Origin: Luteimonas sp. BLCC-B24
GTDB lineage: Bacteria; Pseudomonadota; Gammaproteobacteria; Xanthomonadales; Xanthomonadaceae
Assembly: GCF_028550595.1 (NCBI RefSeq)
Contig: NZ_JAQQGN010000004.1
Location: 186,001-250,000 of the forward strand
Length of the DNA stretch: 64,000 nucleotides
Direction: 5' to 3'
How positions within the stretch are numbered: position 1 is the stretch's first letter; each line of letters opens with the position of its first letter. The notes beneath the pieces were generated by a model. That model worked only from the letters and a program-made list of their open reading frames with translations, made no database searches and was not told the origin of the DNA. This document shows positions 1-10,873 of this stretch, in pieces. A program made the translations under genes and the position numbers.

Positions 1-1236
<1,236 letters not shown>

Positions 1237-1459
1237 GCGGAAGGCTCCTGTCGCGGTGGCTGGCGATGACCCACGAGGGGGTCAGGGCGCGCGGAAATGA
1301 GGGTCGGGCGTCGGCTGAACCGGGATACCGAACGCGGCTAGTGTAGGCCCCGATTCGTGGCGGAGATGTCATCACGCCTGACACACGCCCGACCGATGAT
1401 TCCGATGCCGCAGCGCTCCAGCGCGTCAGCGGCACCGACGACACCTGGAGTATGTGCGG

Positions 1460-1488
1460 TCAGGTATGTATAATTCACGCATACCTGA
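1460..1488 (+). promoter_or_regulatory. vapBC promoter and likely autoregulatory operator
   Basis: A 9-bp perfect inverted repeat, TCAGGTATG (1460-1468) and CATACCTGA (1480-1488), surrounds a consensus -10 hexamer TATAAT at 1469-1474. It ends 12 bp before the antitoxin ATG. Such a palindrome over the -10 box is the usual arrangement for autorepression by an AbrB-fold antitoxin or its complex with the toxin. The palindrome and -10 are seen directly; the binding protein is inferred. Confidence 0.75.
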
Positions 1489-1500
1489 AGAGGGCCCGTC

Positions 1501-1749
1501 ATGGAAGCGACTGTTGCCGAGCGTGGCCAGATCACCCTGCCCAAGGCGGTGCGCGATGCGCTCGGCCTGAGCAAGGGCACGATTCTCAAGGTTGAGCTGG
1601 AAGGCAGCCGGATCGTGCTGCGCAAGAGCGTCGACGATGCCGTCTCCCGTGCCCGGGGCCGGTTCAAGCTGGAAGGCTTTGCGTCCACCGACGCCGCGAT
1701 GCGCGCCGTGCGCGGCCAAGGTGCCGACGACGGAGACGCCGACCGGTGA
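1501..1749 (+). CDS. vapB: AbrB/SpoVT-fold antitoxin (VapB-like)
   Basis: An 82-residue protein whose first 45 residues fit the swapped-hairpin AbrB DNA-binding fold: VAERGQITLPKAVRDALGLSKG followed by VELEGSRIVLRK. The charged C-terminal tail (about 46-82) is the part that normally wraps the toxin. A GAAGAGG ribosome-binding site lies just upstream of the ATG. Its TGA overlaps the GTG start of the PIN-domain gene, so the two are translationally coupled. It should bind the palindrome at 1460-1488. It could equally be named a MazE-like antitoxin; the partner's PIN fold makes VapB the better name. Confidence 0.85.
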   Translation: MEATVAERGQITLPKAVRDALGLSKGTILKVELEGSRIVLRKSVDDAVSRARGRFKLEGFASTDAAMRAVRGQGADDGDADR

Positions 1750-2147
1750 TCGCGGTCGATGCCCCGGTGCTGGTCGACCTGCTGGCGGACGGGCCGCAGG
1801 CCGACGCCGCCGAGGCGTGTCTGCGCCAGTACCTGAGCGCGGGTCCGGTGGTCGTCTGCGATGTCGCACTGGCCGAGATCTGCGGTGCGCTGCACGACGG
1901 CGCCGACACCATGGCCGTGCTCGAGGACATGGGCGTGCGCTTTTCCGCGATCGAGGCCAAGGCCGCCTTGCGCGCGGGCGAGATGCAGCGCCGGTCCTGG
2001 CAGCGGGGCGACAGCGCAGGCCGCCCCTCGCGGGATTTCCTGGTCGGCGCGCATGCGCTGCTGCAGTGCAACGGCCTGATCACGCGGGACGACGCGTTCT
2101 TCCGCACGTATTTCAAGGGTCTCAAGCTGATCGTACCGTCGGCCTGA
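1746..2147 (+). CDS. vapC: PIN-domain ribonuclease toxin (VapC-like)
   Basis: A 133-residue PIN protein starting at a GTG inside the antitoxin stop codon (GTGA overlap). The acidic metal-binding residues expected of PIN nucleases are present: D5 ([12 protein letters not shown]), E44 (ALAEICGAL), D97 ([11 protein letters not shown]) and D115/D116 (LITRDDAFF). Family members cleave tRNA or rRNA and arrest growth when the antitoxin is lost. The reading frame is intact, so the module looks functional. It lies only 40 bp upstream of acnB, so readthrough into acnB is possible. Confidence 0.86.
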   Translation: MIAVDAPVLVDLLADGPQADAAEACLRQYLSAGPVVVCDVALAEICGALHDGADTMAVLEDMGVRFSAIEAKAALRAGEMQRRSWQRGDSAGRPSRDFLVGAHALLQCNGLITRDDAFFRTYFKGLKLIVPSA

Positions 2148-2187
2148 GACCGGTTATCCCGGTACCGTACGAATCTGGAGTTGTCGC

Positions 2188-4779
2188 ATGTTGGAAGCCT
2201 ACCGCCACCACGTTGCCGAGCGCGAAGCGCTGGGCATCCCGCCGCTGCCGCTCGATGCGCAGCAGACCGCCGACGTCATCGAGCTCCTGAAGAATCCGCC
2301 GGCCGGTGAAGCGGAGTTCCTGCTCGACCTGCTCACCCATCGCGTGCCGGCCGGCGTCGACGATGCCGCCAAGGTCAAGGCCTCGTATCTGGCCGCGATC
2401 GCGTTCGGCAGCGAAACCAGCCCGCTGATCGGCCGCGCGCGCGCCACCGAGCTGCTGGGCACGATGCTCGGCGGCTACAACGTGCAGCCGCTGGTCGATC
2501 TGCTCGACGATGCCGAGGTCGGCGCGATCGCCGCGGATGCCCTCAAGCACACGCTGCTGGTGTTCGACGCGTTCCACGACGTCGAGGAGAAGGCCAAGGC
2601 CGGCAATGCGAATGCCAAGGCCGTGATCCAGAGCTGGGCCGACGCCGAGTGGTTCACCAGCAAGCCGGAAGTGCCGGAGTCGATGACGCTGACGGTGTTC
2701 AAGGTGCCGGGCGAGACCAACACCGACGACCTGTCGCCGGCGCCCGACGCCACGACGCGCCCGGACATTCCGATGCACGCGCTTGCGATGCTCAAGAACA
2801 AGCGCGACGACGCACCGTTCGTGCCGGAAGAAGACGGCAAGCGCGGTCCGATCCAGGCCATCCTCGATCTCAAGAACAAGGGCAACCTCGTCGCCTACGT
2901 CGGTGACGTGGTCGGCACCGGGTCGTCGCGCAAGTCGGCGACCAACAGCGTGCTGTGGTGGACCGGCGACGACATTCCCTACATCCCGAACAAGCGCGCC
3001 GGCGGCGTGTGTCTGGGCTCCAAGATCGCGCCGATCTTCTACAACACGATGGAAGATGCCGGCGCGCTGCCGATCGAACTCGACGTCTCGCAGATGGAGC
3101 AGGGCGACGTGATCGAACTGCGTCCCTACGACGGCAAGGCGCTCAAGGGCGGCAACGTCATCGCCGAGTTCCAGGTGAAGTCCGAGGTGCTGTTCGACGA
3201 GGTGCGCGCCGGCGGCCGCATTCCGCTGATCGTCGGCCGCGGCCTGACCGCCAAGGCGCGGGAGTCGCTGGGCCTGCCGGTGACCGAGCTGTTCCGCCTG
3301 CCGCAGCAGCCGGCCGACACCGGCAAGGGCTTCTCGCTGGCGCAGAAGATGGTCGGCCGCGCGATCGGTCTGCCGGAAGGCCAGGGCGTGCGCCCGGGCA
3401 CCTACTGCGAGCCGAAGATGACCTCGGTCGGTTCCCAGGACACCACCGGTCCGATGACCCGCGACGAGCTGAAGGACCTGGCCTGCCTGGGCTTCTCGGC
3501 GGACCTCGTCATGCAGTCGTTCTGCCACACCGCGGCGTATCCGAAGCCGGTCGACGTCAAGACCCACCACACGCTGCCCGAGTTCATCTCCACGCGTGGC
3601 GGCATCTCGCTGCGTCCGGGCGACGGCGTGATCCACAGCTGGCTCAACCGCATGCTCCTGCCCGACACCGTCGGCACCGGCGGCGACTCGCACACGCGCT
3701 TCCCGGTGGGCATCTCGTTCCCGGCGGGCTCGGGCCTGGTCGCGTTCGCGGCCGCCACCGGCGTCATGCCGCTGGACATGCCCGAGTCGGTGCTGGTGCG
3801 CTTCAAGGGCAAGATGCAGCCCGGCGTCACGCTGCGTGACCTGGTCAACGCGATTCCGCTGTACGCGATCAAGCAGGGCTTGCTGACCGTCGCCAAGCAG
3901 GGCAAGAAGAACATCTTCTCCGGCCGCATCCTCGAGATCGAAGGCCTGCCGGATCTCAAGGTCGAGCAGGCGTTCGAACTGTCCGACGCCTCGGCCGAGC
4001 GTTCGGCCGCCGGCTGCACCGTGCACCTCGACAAGGCGCCGATCATCGAATACATCACCAGCAACATCACGCTGCTGAAGTGGATGATCGCCGAGGGCTA
4101 CCAGGATCCGCGCTCGCTGCAGCGCCGGATCGAGAAGATGGAAGCGTGGCTGGCTGATCCGCAGCTGCTCAAGGGCGACGACGATGCCGAGTACGCGGCC
4201 GTCATCGAGATCGATCTCGCCGACGTGCACGAGCCGATCCTGGCCTGCCCGAACGATCCGGACGACGTGAAGTTCCTGTCCGAAGTCGCCGGCGTCGAGA
4301 TCGATGAAGTGTTCATCGGCTCGTGCATGACCAACATCGGCCACTTCCGCGCGGCCTCGAAGCTTCTGGAAGGCAAGCGCGACATTCCGACCAAGCTGTG
4401 GGTCGCGCCGCCGACCAAGATGGACGCCGCCGAGCTCACCAAGGAAGGCCATTACGGCACCTTCGGCACCGCCGGCGCGCGGATGGAGATGCCGGGCTGC
4501 TCGCTGTGCATGGGCAACCAGGCGCAGGTGCGCGAGGGCGCGACGGTGTTCTCCACGTCCACCCGCAACTTCCCGAACCGTCTGGGCCGCAATTCCAACG
4601 TGTACCTCGGTTCGGCGGAGCTCGCGGCGATCTGCTCGCGCCTCGGCCGGATTCCGACCAAGGCCGAGTACATGGCCGACGTCGGCGTGCTGGATGCCTC
4701 GGCGAGCGAGATCTACCGCTACATGAACTTCGACCAGATTCCGGAGTACGTGGACGCGGGCGAGAAGACCGCAGCCTGA
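2188..4779 (+). CDS. acnB: Aconitate hydratase B
   Basis: An 863-residue AcnB: N-terminal HEAT-like domain starting [16 protein letters not shown], the swivel domain, then the aconitase core. Cluster-ligand cysteines are visible at C713 ([12 protein letters not shown]) and C771/C774 ([10 protein letters not shown]). It catalyses citrate to isocitrate and probably 2-methylaconitate hydration, and in enterobacteria the apo-form binds mRNA. The length is normal for the family. No strong promoter is seen in the 40-bp gap from vapC, so expression may come partly from the vapBC promoter. A rho-independent terminator follows at 4801-4827. Confidence 0.97.
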   Translation: MLEAYRHHVAEREALGIPPLPLDAQQTADVIELLKNPPAGEAEFLLDLLTHRVPAGVDDAAKVKASYLAAIAFGSETSPLIGRARATELLGTMLGGYNVQPLVDLLDDAEVGAIAADALKHTLLVFDAFHDVEEKAKAGNANAKAVIQSWADAEWFTSKPEVPESMTLTVFKVPGETNTDDLSPAPDATTRPDIPMHALAMLKNKRDDAPFVPEEDGKRGPIQAILDLKNKGNLVAYVGDVVGTGSSRKSATNSVLWWTGDDIPYIPNKRAGGVCLGSKIAPIFYNTMEDAGALPIELDVSQMEQGDVIELRPYDGKALKGGNVIAEFQVKSEVLFDEVRAGGRIPLIVGRGLTAKARESLGLPVTELFRLPQQPADTGKGFSLAQKMVGRAIGLPEGQGVRPGTYCEPKMTSVGSQDTTGPMTRDELKDLACLGFSADLVMQSFCHTAAYPKPVDVKTHHTLPEFISTRGGISLRPGDGVIHSWLNRMLLPDTVGTGGDSHTRFPVGISFPAGSGLVAFAAATGVMPLDMPESVLVRFKGKMQPGVTLRDLVNAIPLYAIKQGLLTVAKQGKKNIFSGRILEIEGLPDLKVEQAFELSDASAERSAAGCTVHLDKAPIIEYITSNITLLKWMIAEGYQDPRSLQRRIEKMEAWLADPQLLKGDDDAEYAAVIEIDLADVHEPILACPNDPDDVKFLSEVAGVEIDEVFIGSCMTNIGHFRAASKLLEGKRDIPTKLWVAPPTKMDAAELTKEGHYGTFGTAGARMEMPGCSLCMGNQAQVREGATVFSTSTRNFPNRLGRNSNVYLGSAELAAICSRLGRIPTKAEYMADVGVLDASASEIYRYMNFDQIPEYVDAGEKTAA

Positions 4780-4800
4780 TCGCGGCGCACGCTCGAAACG

Positions 4801-4827
4801 AAACGCCCGGCGCTTCGCCGGGCGTTT
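4801..4827 (+). terminator. Rho-independent terminator of acnB
   Basis: An 11-bp perfect stem (4801-4811 with 4817-4827), loop GCTTC, flanked by an A-run on the left and TTTT on the right, 21 bp after the acnB stop. The A/T flanks allow it to work in both directions, but the cheB side has its own hairpin. Confidence 0.9.
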
Positions 4828-4922
4828 TCGTCTGTGGCTGCGCGCTCCTCTTGCATCCCCTTTCGATTCTTCTCCCGACTGTGGGTGTCCTGCGTGCTTC
4901 CTCGAAAAAGGGGGCGACGGAG

Positions 4923-4991
4923 GCGCCTGCCGGGTGCCGCGCCCAGTCGCGGCCCGATATCCGCTTGGTGGTCGCGGCACCCGGCAGGCGC
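4923..4991. repeat. 69-bp hairpin element, copy 1
   Basis: Perfect 19-bp terminal inverted repeats (4923-4941 and 4973-4991) enclose a 31-nt apical part. The 25-bp core at 4945-4969, with AGTCGCGGCCCGATATCC and then GCTTGGT, is the exact reverse complement of 5100-5124 in copy 2. The outer and inner stem blocks (GCGC, GGTGCCGC) are shared with copy 2, while the middle stem hexamer CTGCCG/CGGCAG is not. No transposase gene or direct target repeat is visible. Confidence 0.85.
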
Positions 4992-5077
4992 TGGACACAT
5001 ATGGATCAGCGGATCGGAAAGCGGCCGGGTAACACCGAATGGGTCACGCCCTTGCTGATACACCGACGCCCTGTCCA

Positions 5078-5146
5078 GCGCGGGTCCGGTGCCGTCGCAA
5101 CCAAGCGGATATCGGGCCGCGACTTGCGGCGGCACCGGACCCGCGC
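5078..5146. repeat. 69-bp hairpin element, copy 2 (inverted)
   Basis: Perfect 17-bp terminal inverted repeats (5078-5094 and 5130-5146) with the same total length as copy 1. Read on the opposite strand it aligns with copy 1 without gaps: identical 25-bp core, identical GCGC and GGTGCCGC blocks, but a different middle stem hexamer, GGGTCC/GGACCC. Both sides of that hexamer changed together, so base pairing is kept. Confidence 0.85.
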
Positions 5147-5213
5147 CCCCTGAACGCATCCGCTGCCGATTGCGGTTCGTCTCCGGGCGCGTGTGATCCG
5201 GGAATGCCCTTCG

Positions 5214-5237
5214 CCTGCGCGCGTGATCGCGCGCAGG
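5214..5237 (-). terminator. Hairpin abutting the cheB stop codon
   Basis: CCTGCGCGCG (5214-5223), loop TGAT, CGCGCGCAGG (5228-5237): a perfect 10-bp stem that starts on the base next to the cheB TGA. There is no U-tract, so it may be a weak or factor-dependent terminator or an mRNA 3'-end stabiliser. Confidence 0.55.
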
Positions 5238-6308
5238 TCAGGCGGCGACGGTGTGTCCGGCCAGTTCCAGCAGACGGCCGGCGATCGCGTCGAGCGGCAG
5301 GATTTCATCGGCCGCGCCCAGCTTCATCGCGGCACCCGGCATGCCCCAGACGACGCTGGTCGCCTCGTCCTGCACCAGCGTGGGCGCGCCGGTCTGGCGC
5401 AGTTCGAGCAGGCCGCGCGCGCCGTCGTCGCCCATGCCGGTCAGGATCGCGCCGACCGCGTTGGCGCCGGCGCTCTGCGCGACCGACTGGAACAGCACGT
5501 CGACCGCGGGCCGGTGCCGGTTGACCGGCGGGCCCGGATCGAGCCGGCAGCGCCAGCGCGCGCCGTCGCGGACCACGCGCAGGTGGTGGTCGCCGGGCGG
5601 CAGGTAGACGTGACCGGGCAGGATCAGTTCGCCGTCGCCGGCCTCGCGGACCAGCATCGCCGAATGCCGGTCGAGCCGCTCGGCGAACGGTCGGCTGAAG
5701 CTCGCCGGGATGTGCTGGGTCAGCACGATCGCGGGGGCGTCGGGCGGCATCTGCGACAGCACGACGCGCAGCGCCTCGGTGCCACCGGCCGATGCGCCGA
5801 TCGCGATCAGACGGTCGGTGGTGCGGAAGCGGGTCGCGACCGGAGCCGATGCCGGCGCGGCTTCGAGCCGGACGAGCGGCTGCGCCGCGGTCGCGAGCGG
5901 ACGCACGCGCGCACGCGCCGCCGCTTTGACCTTGCCGGTGATCTCCTCGGCGTACTCGCCCAGCGCCTGGGCGAGGCCGGCCTTGGGCTTGGTGACGAAG
6001 TCGACCGCGCCCAGCGCCAGCGCCTGCAGTGTGATGTCGGCGCCGCGCTCGGTCAGCGAGGACACCATCACCACCGGCATCGGGCGCAGGCGCATCAGGT
6101 TCTCGAGGAACGCCAGGCCGTCCATGCGCGGCATTTCGACATCGAGTGTCAGCACGTCCGGATTGAGCCGCTTGATTTTCTCGCGCGCGAGCAGCGGATC
6201 GGCCGCGGTGCCGACGACCTCGATGTCGGGATCGGATGCGAGCAGTTCGCTCAGCAGCTGGCGGACGACCGCGGAATCGTCGACCACGAGCACCTTGCAA
6301 CGGCTCAT
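5238..6308 (-). CDS. cheB: Chemotaxis protein-glutamate methylesterase/deamidase CheB
   Basis: A 356-residue response regulator-esterase. Receiver domain about 1-125 with D10/D11, phospho-acceptor D56 ([12 protein letters not shown]) and K108. C-terminal methylesterase about 165-350 with the catalytic triad S173 (GASAGG), H199 (TQHIP) and D295 (GMGDDG). It removes methyl groups from receptor glutamates, giving adaptation feedback from CheA. The ATG at 6308 overlaps the cheD stop (ATGA); the frame stays open further upstream, but that part is the cheD and cheR region in another frame. It is the last gene of cheR-cheD-cheB. Confidence 0.97.
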   Translation of the reverse strand: MSRCKVLVVDDSAVVRQLLSELLASDPDIEVVGTAADPLLAREKIKRLNPDVLTLDVEMPRMDGLAFLENLMRLRPMPVVMVSSLTERGADITLQALALGAVDFVTKPKAGLAQALGEYAEEITGKVKAAARARVRPLATAAQPLVRLEAAPASAPVATRFRTTDRLIAIGASAGGTEALRVVLSQMPPDAPAIVLTQHIPASFSRPFAERLDRHSAMLVREAGDGELILPGHVYLPPGDHHLRVVRDGARWRCRLDPGPPVNRHRPAVDVLFQSVAQSAGANAVGAILTGMGDDGARGLLELRQTGAPTLVQDEATSVVWGMPGAAMKLGAADEILPLDAIAGRLLELAGHTVAA

Positions 6309-6904
6309 TCGAACAGCTCCACGCCACCGCTGACCGGGGTGTGCGACAGGCGGGCACGCACCGCGGATTCGGCGGCCAGCACCTCGGCGTCGTGCGCGTG
6401 CGGCAGGCGGTTGACCATCACCCGTCCGGTCTGCGGAAAGAACCACACCTTGCGCGGATGGATGCCGCGCAGGTCTTCGGCGACCACCGGGATCTGTTCG
6501 GCGGCGAGGTAGTCGATCACGAACTGCGCATTGCGGGTGCCGACCGGATTGCTGGTGAAGCCCTTGAGCACGTTGGCACCACCGAACACCTTGGCCTCCA
6601 GGCGCCGGCGGTTCGCGCCGCGCTTGAGCAGTTCGTTGATCAGCAGCTCCATCGCGTAGCTGCCGTAACGCGCGGGCGCGCCGTCGCCGACCTGGCCCTC
6701 GGGCAGCATGAAGTGGTTCATGCCGCCGAGTTGCAGCAGCGGGTCGCGCACGCAGGCCGCGACGCAGGAGCCGAGCACGGTGACCAGCGCGGTGCCGTCG
6801 TCGACGACGAGGTACTGCGTGGGCATCAGCTTGGCGGCCGGCACCTGGAACTGGGGATCGCGGTAGCGCAGCACCTCGTCCTCGCGCAGTGCGGCGCGGC
6901 TCAC
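6305..6904 (-). CDS. cheD: Chemoreceptor glutamine deamidase CheD
   Basis: A 199-residue CheD. The catalytic cysteine and histidine are C47 ([14 protein letters not shown]) and H64 (GGMNHFMLP), at the 17-residue spacing of characterised CheD enzymes. It deamidates receptor glutamines and in some bacteria also binds a CheY phosphatase. The start is a GTG at 6904 that overlaps the cheR stop (GTGA), which also gives the N-terminus [10 protein letters not shown]. It is co-transcribed with cheR and cheB from the sigma-28 site at 7805-7831. Confidence 0.95.
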   Translation of the reverse strand: MSRAALREDEVLRYRDPQFQVPAAKLMPTQYLVVDDGTALVTVLGSCVAACVRDPLLQLGGMNHFMLPEGQVGDGAPARYGSYAMELLINELLKRGANRRRLEAKVFGGANVLKGFTSNPVGTRNAQFVIDYLAAEQIPVVAEDLRGIHPRKVWFFPQTGRVMVNRLPHAHDAEVLAAESAVRARLSHTPVSGGVELFE

Positions 6905-7773
6905 GGCGTGCCCGTCCCGAAGTTGCGGCGGTACAGCGTGCGGCCGCATGGACGGATGAGGTCGACCGCGTGCAGGTAGTTCTCCGAATGCCCGGTGTAG
7001 AGCAGGCTGTCGGCATCCATGTGCGAGACCAGCCGCGAGAGGATGCCGCGCTGGGTCGGCTTGTCGAAGTAGATCATCACGTTGCGGCAGAACAGCGCCG
7101 CGAACGGGCCGCCGATGTCGTAGCGGGGGCTGAGCAGGTTGAGCGGGCGGAAGTCGATCAGCGCCTGCAGCGCAGGATGCACGCGGCACTGGCCCTCGTT
7201 CGGGCCGGTCCCGCGCTGGAAGAAGCGCCGGCGGCGCTCGATGTCGAGGCCGGCGACGCGCTCGACCGGATACACGCCGCGCCGCGCGGTCGCCAGGACC
7301 TGGGTGTCGATGTCGGTCGCGAGGATGCGCACCGGCGGGGTCATCGTGCCGAAGGCTTCGCAGGCGGTGATCGCGATCGAATAGGGCTCTTCGCCGGTCG
7401 ACGCCGCGCACGACCATAGCGCGACCGGCGCGCGCGTCATGGCACCGGTGCCGGCGAGTTGCTCGCGCAGGTGGTCGAAGTGGTGCGGCTCGCGGAAGAA
7501 CGCGGTGAGATTGGTCGTCAGCGCATTGGTGAAGGCCTGCCACTCATCGCCGTCGGCATCCTGTTCGAGCAGGTCGAGATAGGCGCCGAAGTCGCCCAGG
7601 CCGAGCGCACGCAGGCGCCGCGACAGGCGGCCGTAGACCATGTCGCGCTTGCTGTCGACCAGCGCGATGCCGGCCCGGTCGTGGATCAGCTGGCAGACAC
7701 GGCGGAAATCGCGATCGGAGAACGCGAAATCGCGCCTCGCGGTCGGCGGGTGGGGCAGGAGGGTCGAGGTCAT
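6901..7773 (-). CDS. cheR: Chemotaxis protein methyltransferase CheR
   Basis: A 290-residue SAM-dependent methyltransferase that methylates receptor glutamates. The N-terminal helical domain ([17 protein letters not shown]) is followed by the catalytic domain with the SAM motif [16 protein letters not shown], the acidic DIDT strand and the late [16 protein letters not shown] motif. Length and order fit the family. A sigma-28 promoter lies about 30 bp upstream. Its likely docking site is the DWAEF end of the receptor encoded by the next gene upstream (8005-10365). Confidence 0.97.
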   Translation of the reverse strand: MTSTLLPHPPTARRDFAFSDRDFRRVCQLIHDRAGIALVDSKRDMVYGRLSRRLRALGLGDFGAYLDLLEQDADGDEWQAFTNALTTNLTAFFREPHHFDHLREQLAGTGAMTRAPVALWSCAASTGEEPYSIAITACEAFGTMTPPVRILATDIDTQVLATARRGVYPVERVAGLDIERRRRFFQRGTGPNEGQCRVHPALQALIDFRPLNLLSPRYDIGGPFAALFCRNVMIYFDKPTQRGILSRLVSHMDADSLLYTGHSENYLHAVDLIRPCGRTLYRRNFGTGTP

Positions 7774-7804
7774 GGACCAATGGACTCGAACAGGGTCAGC
7801 AGAG

Positions 7805-7831
7805 GTATCGGCCCCGGCGAGCGGAAGTTGA
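7805..7831 (-). promoter_or_regulatory. Sigma-28 (FliA) promoter of cheR-cheD-cheB
   Basis: On the minus strand TCAA, exactly 15 nt, then GCCGATAC. The same -35/-10 pair with the same spacing occurs before fliD, motC and the PilZ gene. The -10 ends 32 bp before the cheR ATG. Confidence 0.8.
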
Positions 7832-7949
7832 CGGCCGCACCCCCGGAAGGTCGCATCGGGACGCGGACATCACGACGACGACCGCGGCCGCGATGCCGAG
7901 GTCGGACGAATCGCGTGGAACGGCAGGCGACTCGCCCGCGGGAAACGAA

Positions 7950-7977
7950 GACGCCCCGGTCGGAAGACCGGGGCGTC
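7950..7977 (-). terminator. Terminator of the first chemoreceptor gene
   Basis: A perfect 12-bp stem, GACGCCCCGGTC (7950-7961) with its complement (7966-7977), loop GGAA. On the minus strand it is followed by the T-rich run CTTCGTTT. It lies 27 bp after the receptor stop codon and before the cheR promoter. Confidence 0.85.
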
Positions 7978-8004
7978 GGGGCTGCACGATCGACGGCTGC
8001 CGGG

Positions 8005-10365
8005 TCAGAACTCGGCCCAGTCCGCCTCGGTGACCGCCGGTGCGGACTTGGCCGCAGGACGCGCCGCGGCGACGGGACGGCGTGCGGCAACCGGTGCCGG
8101 CGCGGCAGGTGGCTGGTGCGCGGCCAGCATGGCCTGCACGGACGCCTGCGCGGCATCGGTGCGGAACACCGACACGGTATGGGCGAGGCCGGCGGCCTGC
8201 TCTTCCATCGCGCGTGCCGCGGCCGAGGCTTCCTCGACCAGCGCGGCGTTCTGCTGCGTGGTCTCGTCCATCTGGGTGATGGTCTGGTTGACCTGGTCGA
8301 TGCCCGAGGCCTGCTCCTGCGAGGCCGCCGAGATCTCGGCCATGATGTCGGTCACGCGCTGCACCGAGGCGACGATCTCGCCCATCGTCTTGCCGGCCTG
8401 GCCGGCGAGCGCGGCACCGTCGGAGACCTTGCCGGTCGAGTCGTCGATCAGCTGCTTGATCTCCTTGGCCGCGTTCGCGCTGCGCTGGGCCAGCGTGCGC
8501 ACTTCCGATGCGACGACCGCGAAGCCGCGGCCCTGCTCGCCGGCGCGCGCGGCTTCGACCGCCGCATTCAAGGCCAGGATGTTGGTCTGGAACGCGATGC
8601 CGTCGATGACCGAGATGATGTCGCCGATCTTCTTCGAGGACTTTTCGATGTCGGCCATCGTGGTGACGACCTGGCCGACGACCTCGCCACCCTGCTGGGC
8701 GACCGAGGCGGCGCCGATCGCCAGCTGGTTGGCCTGGCGGGCGTGGTCGGCGTTCTGGCGCACGGTGGAGGTCAGTTCCTCCATCGACGCGGCGGTCTCT
8801 TCGAGATTCGCCGCCTGCTGCTCGGTGCGACGCGACAGGTCGTCGTTGCCGGCAGCGATCTCGGACGACGCGGTGCCGATCGCGCCCGAGGCATCCTGGA
8901 TGCGGGCGACGATGCCGGTCAGCTGGGCGACGGTGGCATTGGCGTCGTCGCGCATGCGGGCGAACACGCCGTGGAAGTCGCCGTCCATGCGCACGGTGAG
9001 GTCACCCTGGGCCAGCGCGTTGAGCACTTGCGAGACCTGGTCGAGGCTGGCGGCATTGGCGTCGAGCAGGCCGTTGAGCTGGGTGGCCAGCTGCAGGTAG
9101 AAGCCCTGCTTGCCGTCGAGACCGATGCGGTGCGACAGGTCGCCGAGGGCCGCGGCGCGGATCACGCGGTCCAGTTCGACCTCGACGTGGACCTGCGGCG
9201 TGCGATCGCGCCATTCCACGACGTAGCCGAGCAGGGTGCCGTCGGCGTCGTCGACGCGCGCGACGGTCTGCACGAAGTGCGCGTCGCCCATCGAGATCTC
9301 GCCGTGGTGCACGCCCTGCAGCTGCTCGAGCATGGTGGCGATGCGCGCCGGATCCTGGTGGTAGGTGTCGATGCTCACGCCGACGACGTTGTGGATGTCG
9401 AACTCCGGCAGCGCGGCGCGGATCTCGTCGTCGTAGCGGCCCAGCAGTTCGGTCACCGCGGCGTTGGCATAGATCACCGTACGCGAGGGGTCGGCGATCA
9501 TCACGCTGGTGCCGGAACTGTCGAGCGCGGTGCGGATGCGCAGGTTCTCGCTGGCGATGGCCTGGTCGCGTTCGATGCGCTCGCGCAGGTCGCGCTGCAT
9601 GCGCTGCATCGACTTCAGCAGGTCACCGATCTCGTCGGCGCGGCTGGTGTCGATATGGCTGTCGAGCTTGCCGCTGGCGACGTCCTCGGCCACCACGCCG
9701 GCCTCGCGGACCGAGCGGGTCAGGCCACGCGCCATCAGCCAGGCCACCACGAGACCGCCGCCGATGCCGGCCAGCAGCAGCACGACCAGCAGCAGGCTGG
9801 AGGTCGCATATGCGCTGTCGGCCTGGGCGCGGGACTCTGCCGCGATGCGGTTGGACTCGTCGGCCAGCGCGGCCAGCGCGGCGCTCGCGGCCTCGTGCAG
9901 CTGGCTGGTCTCGCCGATGAAGGTGTCGGTGGCGTCGTCGGGCAGGTCGAGATCGAGCATCTCGTTGACCGAGTCGTACGACGTCTTGGCCGCCGCCCAC
10001 GCGGTGACCAGCTCCTCGAGCATGCGCCGCTGTTCCGGCGTCTGCGCGTACGGCGCGTAGGCCTCGAAGTTCTTCGTCAACTGGGCGTCGATCGTCGCCG
10101 CACGCTCGCGTGCCTGCTGCTTGGCCGCCTCGCTGGCACGCACCAGACCCCGGTAGGACGCGGTCCGGAATTCGCCGAGCAGGGCGCGCGTCTCGCCCAC
10201 CAGGGTGACGCTGGGCAGCACGTCGCCGGCCAGATCGTCGGTCACGTGCGCCATCGAGCGCAGCCCGCTGTAAGCGCCGATCCCCTGGATCAGCATGATG
10301 AGCAGGACCACGCCGAAAGCGAGCATGAGCTTGGGCGCGAGCTTGAGAGACGAAAACCATTGCAT
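8005..10365 (-). CDS. Methyl-accepting chemotaxis protein with PAS domain and CheR/CheB tether
   Basis: A 786-residue transmembrane receptor. TM1 about 13-33, periplasmic helical sensor about 34-187, TM2 about 188-211, HAMP about 212-265, a cytoplasmic PAS domain about 285-400 ([20 protein letters not shown]), a second HAMP-like linker, then the signalling hairpin with the conserved tip [20 protein letters not shown]. The C-terminus ends DWAEF, matching the xWxxF pentapeptide that tethers CheR/CheB. The start MQWFSSLK at 10365 is chosen for its AAAGGGA ribosome site and correct TM1 position; an in-frame ATG at 10407 is less likely. The signal is unknown. Confidence 0.93.
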   Translation of the reverse strand: MQWFSSLKLAPKLMLAFGVVLLIMLIQGIGAYSGLRSMAHVTDDLAGDVLPSVTLVGETRALLGEFRTASYRGLVRASEAAKQQARERAATIDAQLTKNFEAYAPYAQTPEQRRMLEELVTAWAAAKTSYDSVNEMLDLDLPDDATDTFIGETSQLHEAASAALAALADESNRIAAESRAQADSAYATSSLLLVVLLLAGIGGGLVVAWLMARGLTRSVREAGVVAEDVASGKLDSHIDTSRADEIGDLLKSMQRMQRDLRERIERDQAIASENLRIRTALDSSGTSVMIADPSRTVIYANAAVTELLGRYDDEIRAALPEFDIHNVVGVSIDTYHQDPARIATMLEQLQGVHHGEISMGDAHFVQTVARVDDADGTLLGYVVEWRDRTPQVHVEVELDRVIRAAALGDLSHRIGLDGKQGFYLQLATQLNGLLDANAASLDQVSQVLNALAQGDLTVRMDGDFHGVFARMRDDANATVAQLTGIVARIQDASGAIGTASSEIAAGNDDLSRRTEQQAANLEETAASMEELTSTVRQNADHARQANQLAIGAASVAQQGGEVVGQVVTTMADIEKSSKKIGDIISVIDGIAFQTNILALNAAVEAARAGEQGRGFAVVASEVRTLAQRSANAAKEIKQLIDDSTGKVSDGAALAGQAGKTMGEIVASVQRVTDIMAEISAASQEQASGIDQVNQTITQMDETTQQNAALVEEASAAARAMEEQAAGLAHTVSVFRTDAAQASVQAMLAAHQPPAAPAPVAARRPVAAARPAAKSAPAVTEADWAEF

Positions 10366-10396
10366 GAGGCGAATTCCCTTTGGCGCGAAAGGAAGC

Positions 10397-10425
10397 GGCC
10401 CGGTCACGCGTGGAGCGGCCGGGCC
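10397..10425 (-). terminator. Hairpin between the 127-residue protein and the receptor gene
   Basis: GGCCCGG (10397-10403) and CCGGGCC (10419-10425) form a 7-bp stem with a 15-nt loop. On the minus strand it is followed by CTTCCTTTC. It could attenuate readthrough from the sigma-28 promoter at 10874-10900 into the receptor gene; no other clear promoter was found for the receptor. Confidence 0.4.
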
Positions 10426-10431
10426 GGGGTC

Positions 10432-10815
10432 TTACTTGATGGTGGCGAGCTTGACGTCAGCGGGCGAGCGCACGGCGATCTCGGCACGGCCGGCGTCACG
10501 CTGGATCGCACCGACGATGCAGACGTCGCGGCCTTCCAGTTCTTCCGGCGACGGGCGGAACTTGTCCCGCTGATCCTGCGGGATACGCGCGGAGAAGGTG
10601 TGGCGCGGGAACGCGCCGCCCATGTGCAGGAACGTCGGCGAGCCTTCCGAGTTCTGCGCATAGCGGGTCTTCTCGACCTTGCCGCAGACCATGCCGCTCT
10701 GGCCGACGAAGCGCGTGGCCTGGTCGGGGCGGATGGCATCCTGGGCGAGTGCAGCGGAGGCGCAGCCGCTCAGCAGCAGCGCGGCCAGAAGGCGGGTGGT
10801 GGTCTTGGGGGGCAT
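10432..10815 (-). CDS. Small exported protein of unknown function
   Basis: A 127-residue protein I cannot assign. It has an N-terminal signal peptide (basic MPPKTTTR, hydrophobic LLAALLL) with a possible lipobox LSGC ending at C18 and, alternatively, a signal peptidase I site after ASAALA. The mature part includes GKVEKTRYAQNSEGSPTFLHMG and DVCIVGAIQRDAGRAEI, which reads like a small beta-barrel (OB-like) domain with two cysteines, C44 and C98, that could pair in the periplasm. It has its own sigma-28 promoter and sits between cheW and a receptor gene, so a role linked to motility or sensing is likely by context only. Confidence 0.7.
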   Translation of the reverse strand: MPPKTTTRLLAALLLSGCASAALAQDAIRPDQATRFVGQSGMVCGKVEKTRYAQNSEGSPTFLHMGGAFPRHTFSARIPQDQRDKFRPSPEELEGRDVCIVGAIQRDAGRAEIAVRSPADVKLATIK

Positions 10816-10873
10816 TGCGATCTACTCCGGTCTGGGGACATCGGGCTGGCGGTTTCGCGCGCCCGTTGACCCA

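Larger units (their letters stand above)
4828..5213. other. Convergent acnB/cheB spacer holding the paired hairpin element
   Basis: Between the acnB terminator and the cheB terminal hairpin there is no convincing gene on either strand. The stretch holds two 69-bp hairpin elements in inverted orientation (listed separately) separated by 86 bp of non-repetitive sequence (4992-5077). The left 95 bp (4828-4922) are unremarkable. Because the flanking genes converge, any RNA read through here would contain both hairpins from either direction. Confidence 0.6.

Noticed and set aside
2122-4998. A 958-residue open frame antisense to acnB
   Set aside because: High G+C makes long antisense frames by chance; its translation is Arg/His/Gly-rich low-complexity and mirrors acnB codon periodicity, with no domain or ribosome site.
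4923-5146. Integron attC sites or a CRISPR pair
   Set aside because: No GTTRRRY core-site, no repeated spacer pattern, only two units and in inverted order.
6305-7543. Fusion of CheR part and CheD as one protein
   Set aside because: The in-frame upstream part of cheD is cheR read in another frame. The GTG overlapping the cheR stop gives a normal CheD.
10412-10439. A sigma-28 promoter directly before the first receptor gene
   Set aside because: TCAA and GCCGCTCC are present but 16 nt apart, with a poor -10, overlapping the end of the upstream gene; too weak to list.
7459-10869. An 1136-residue plus-strand open frame across cheR and the first receptor
   Set aside because: It runs antisense over two certain genes, a terminator and a promoter, and its translation is the usual Arg/Gly/Ala shadow.
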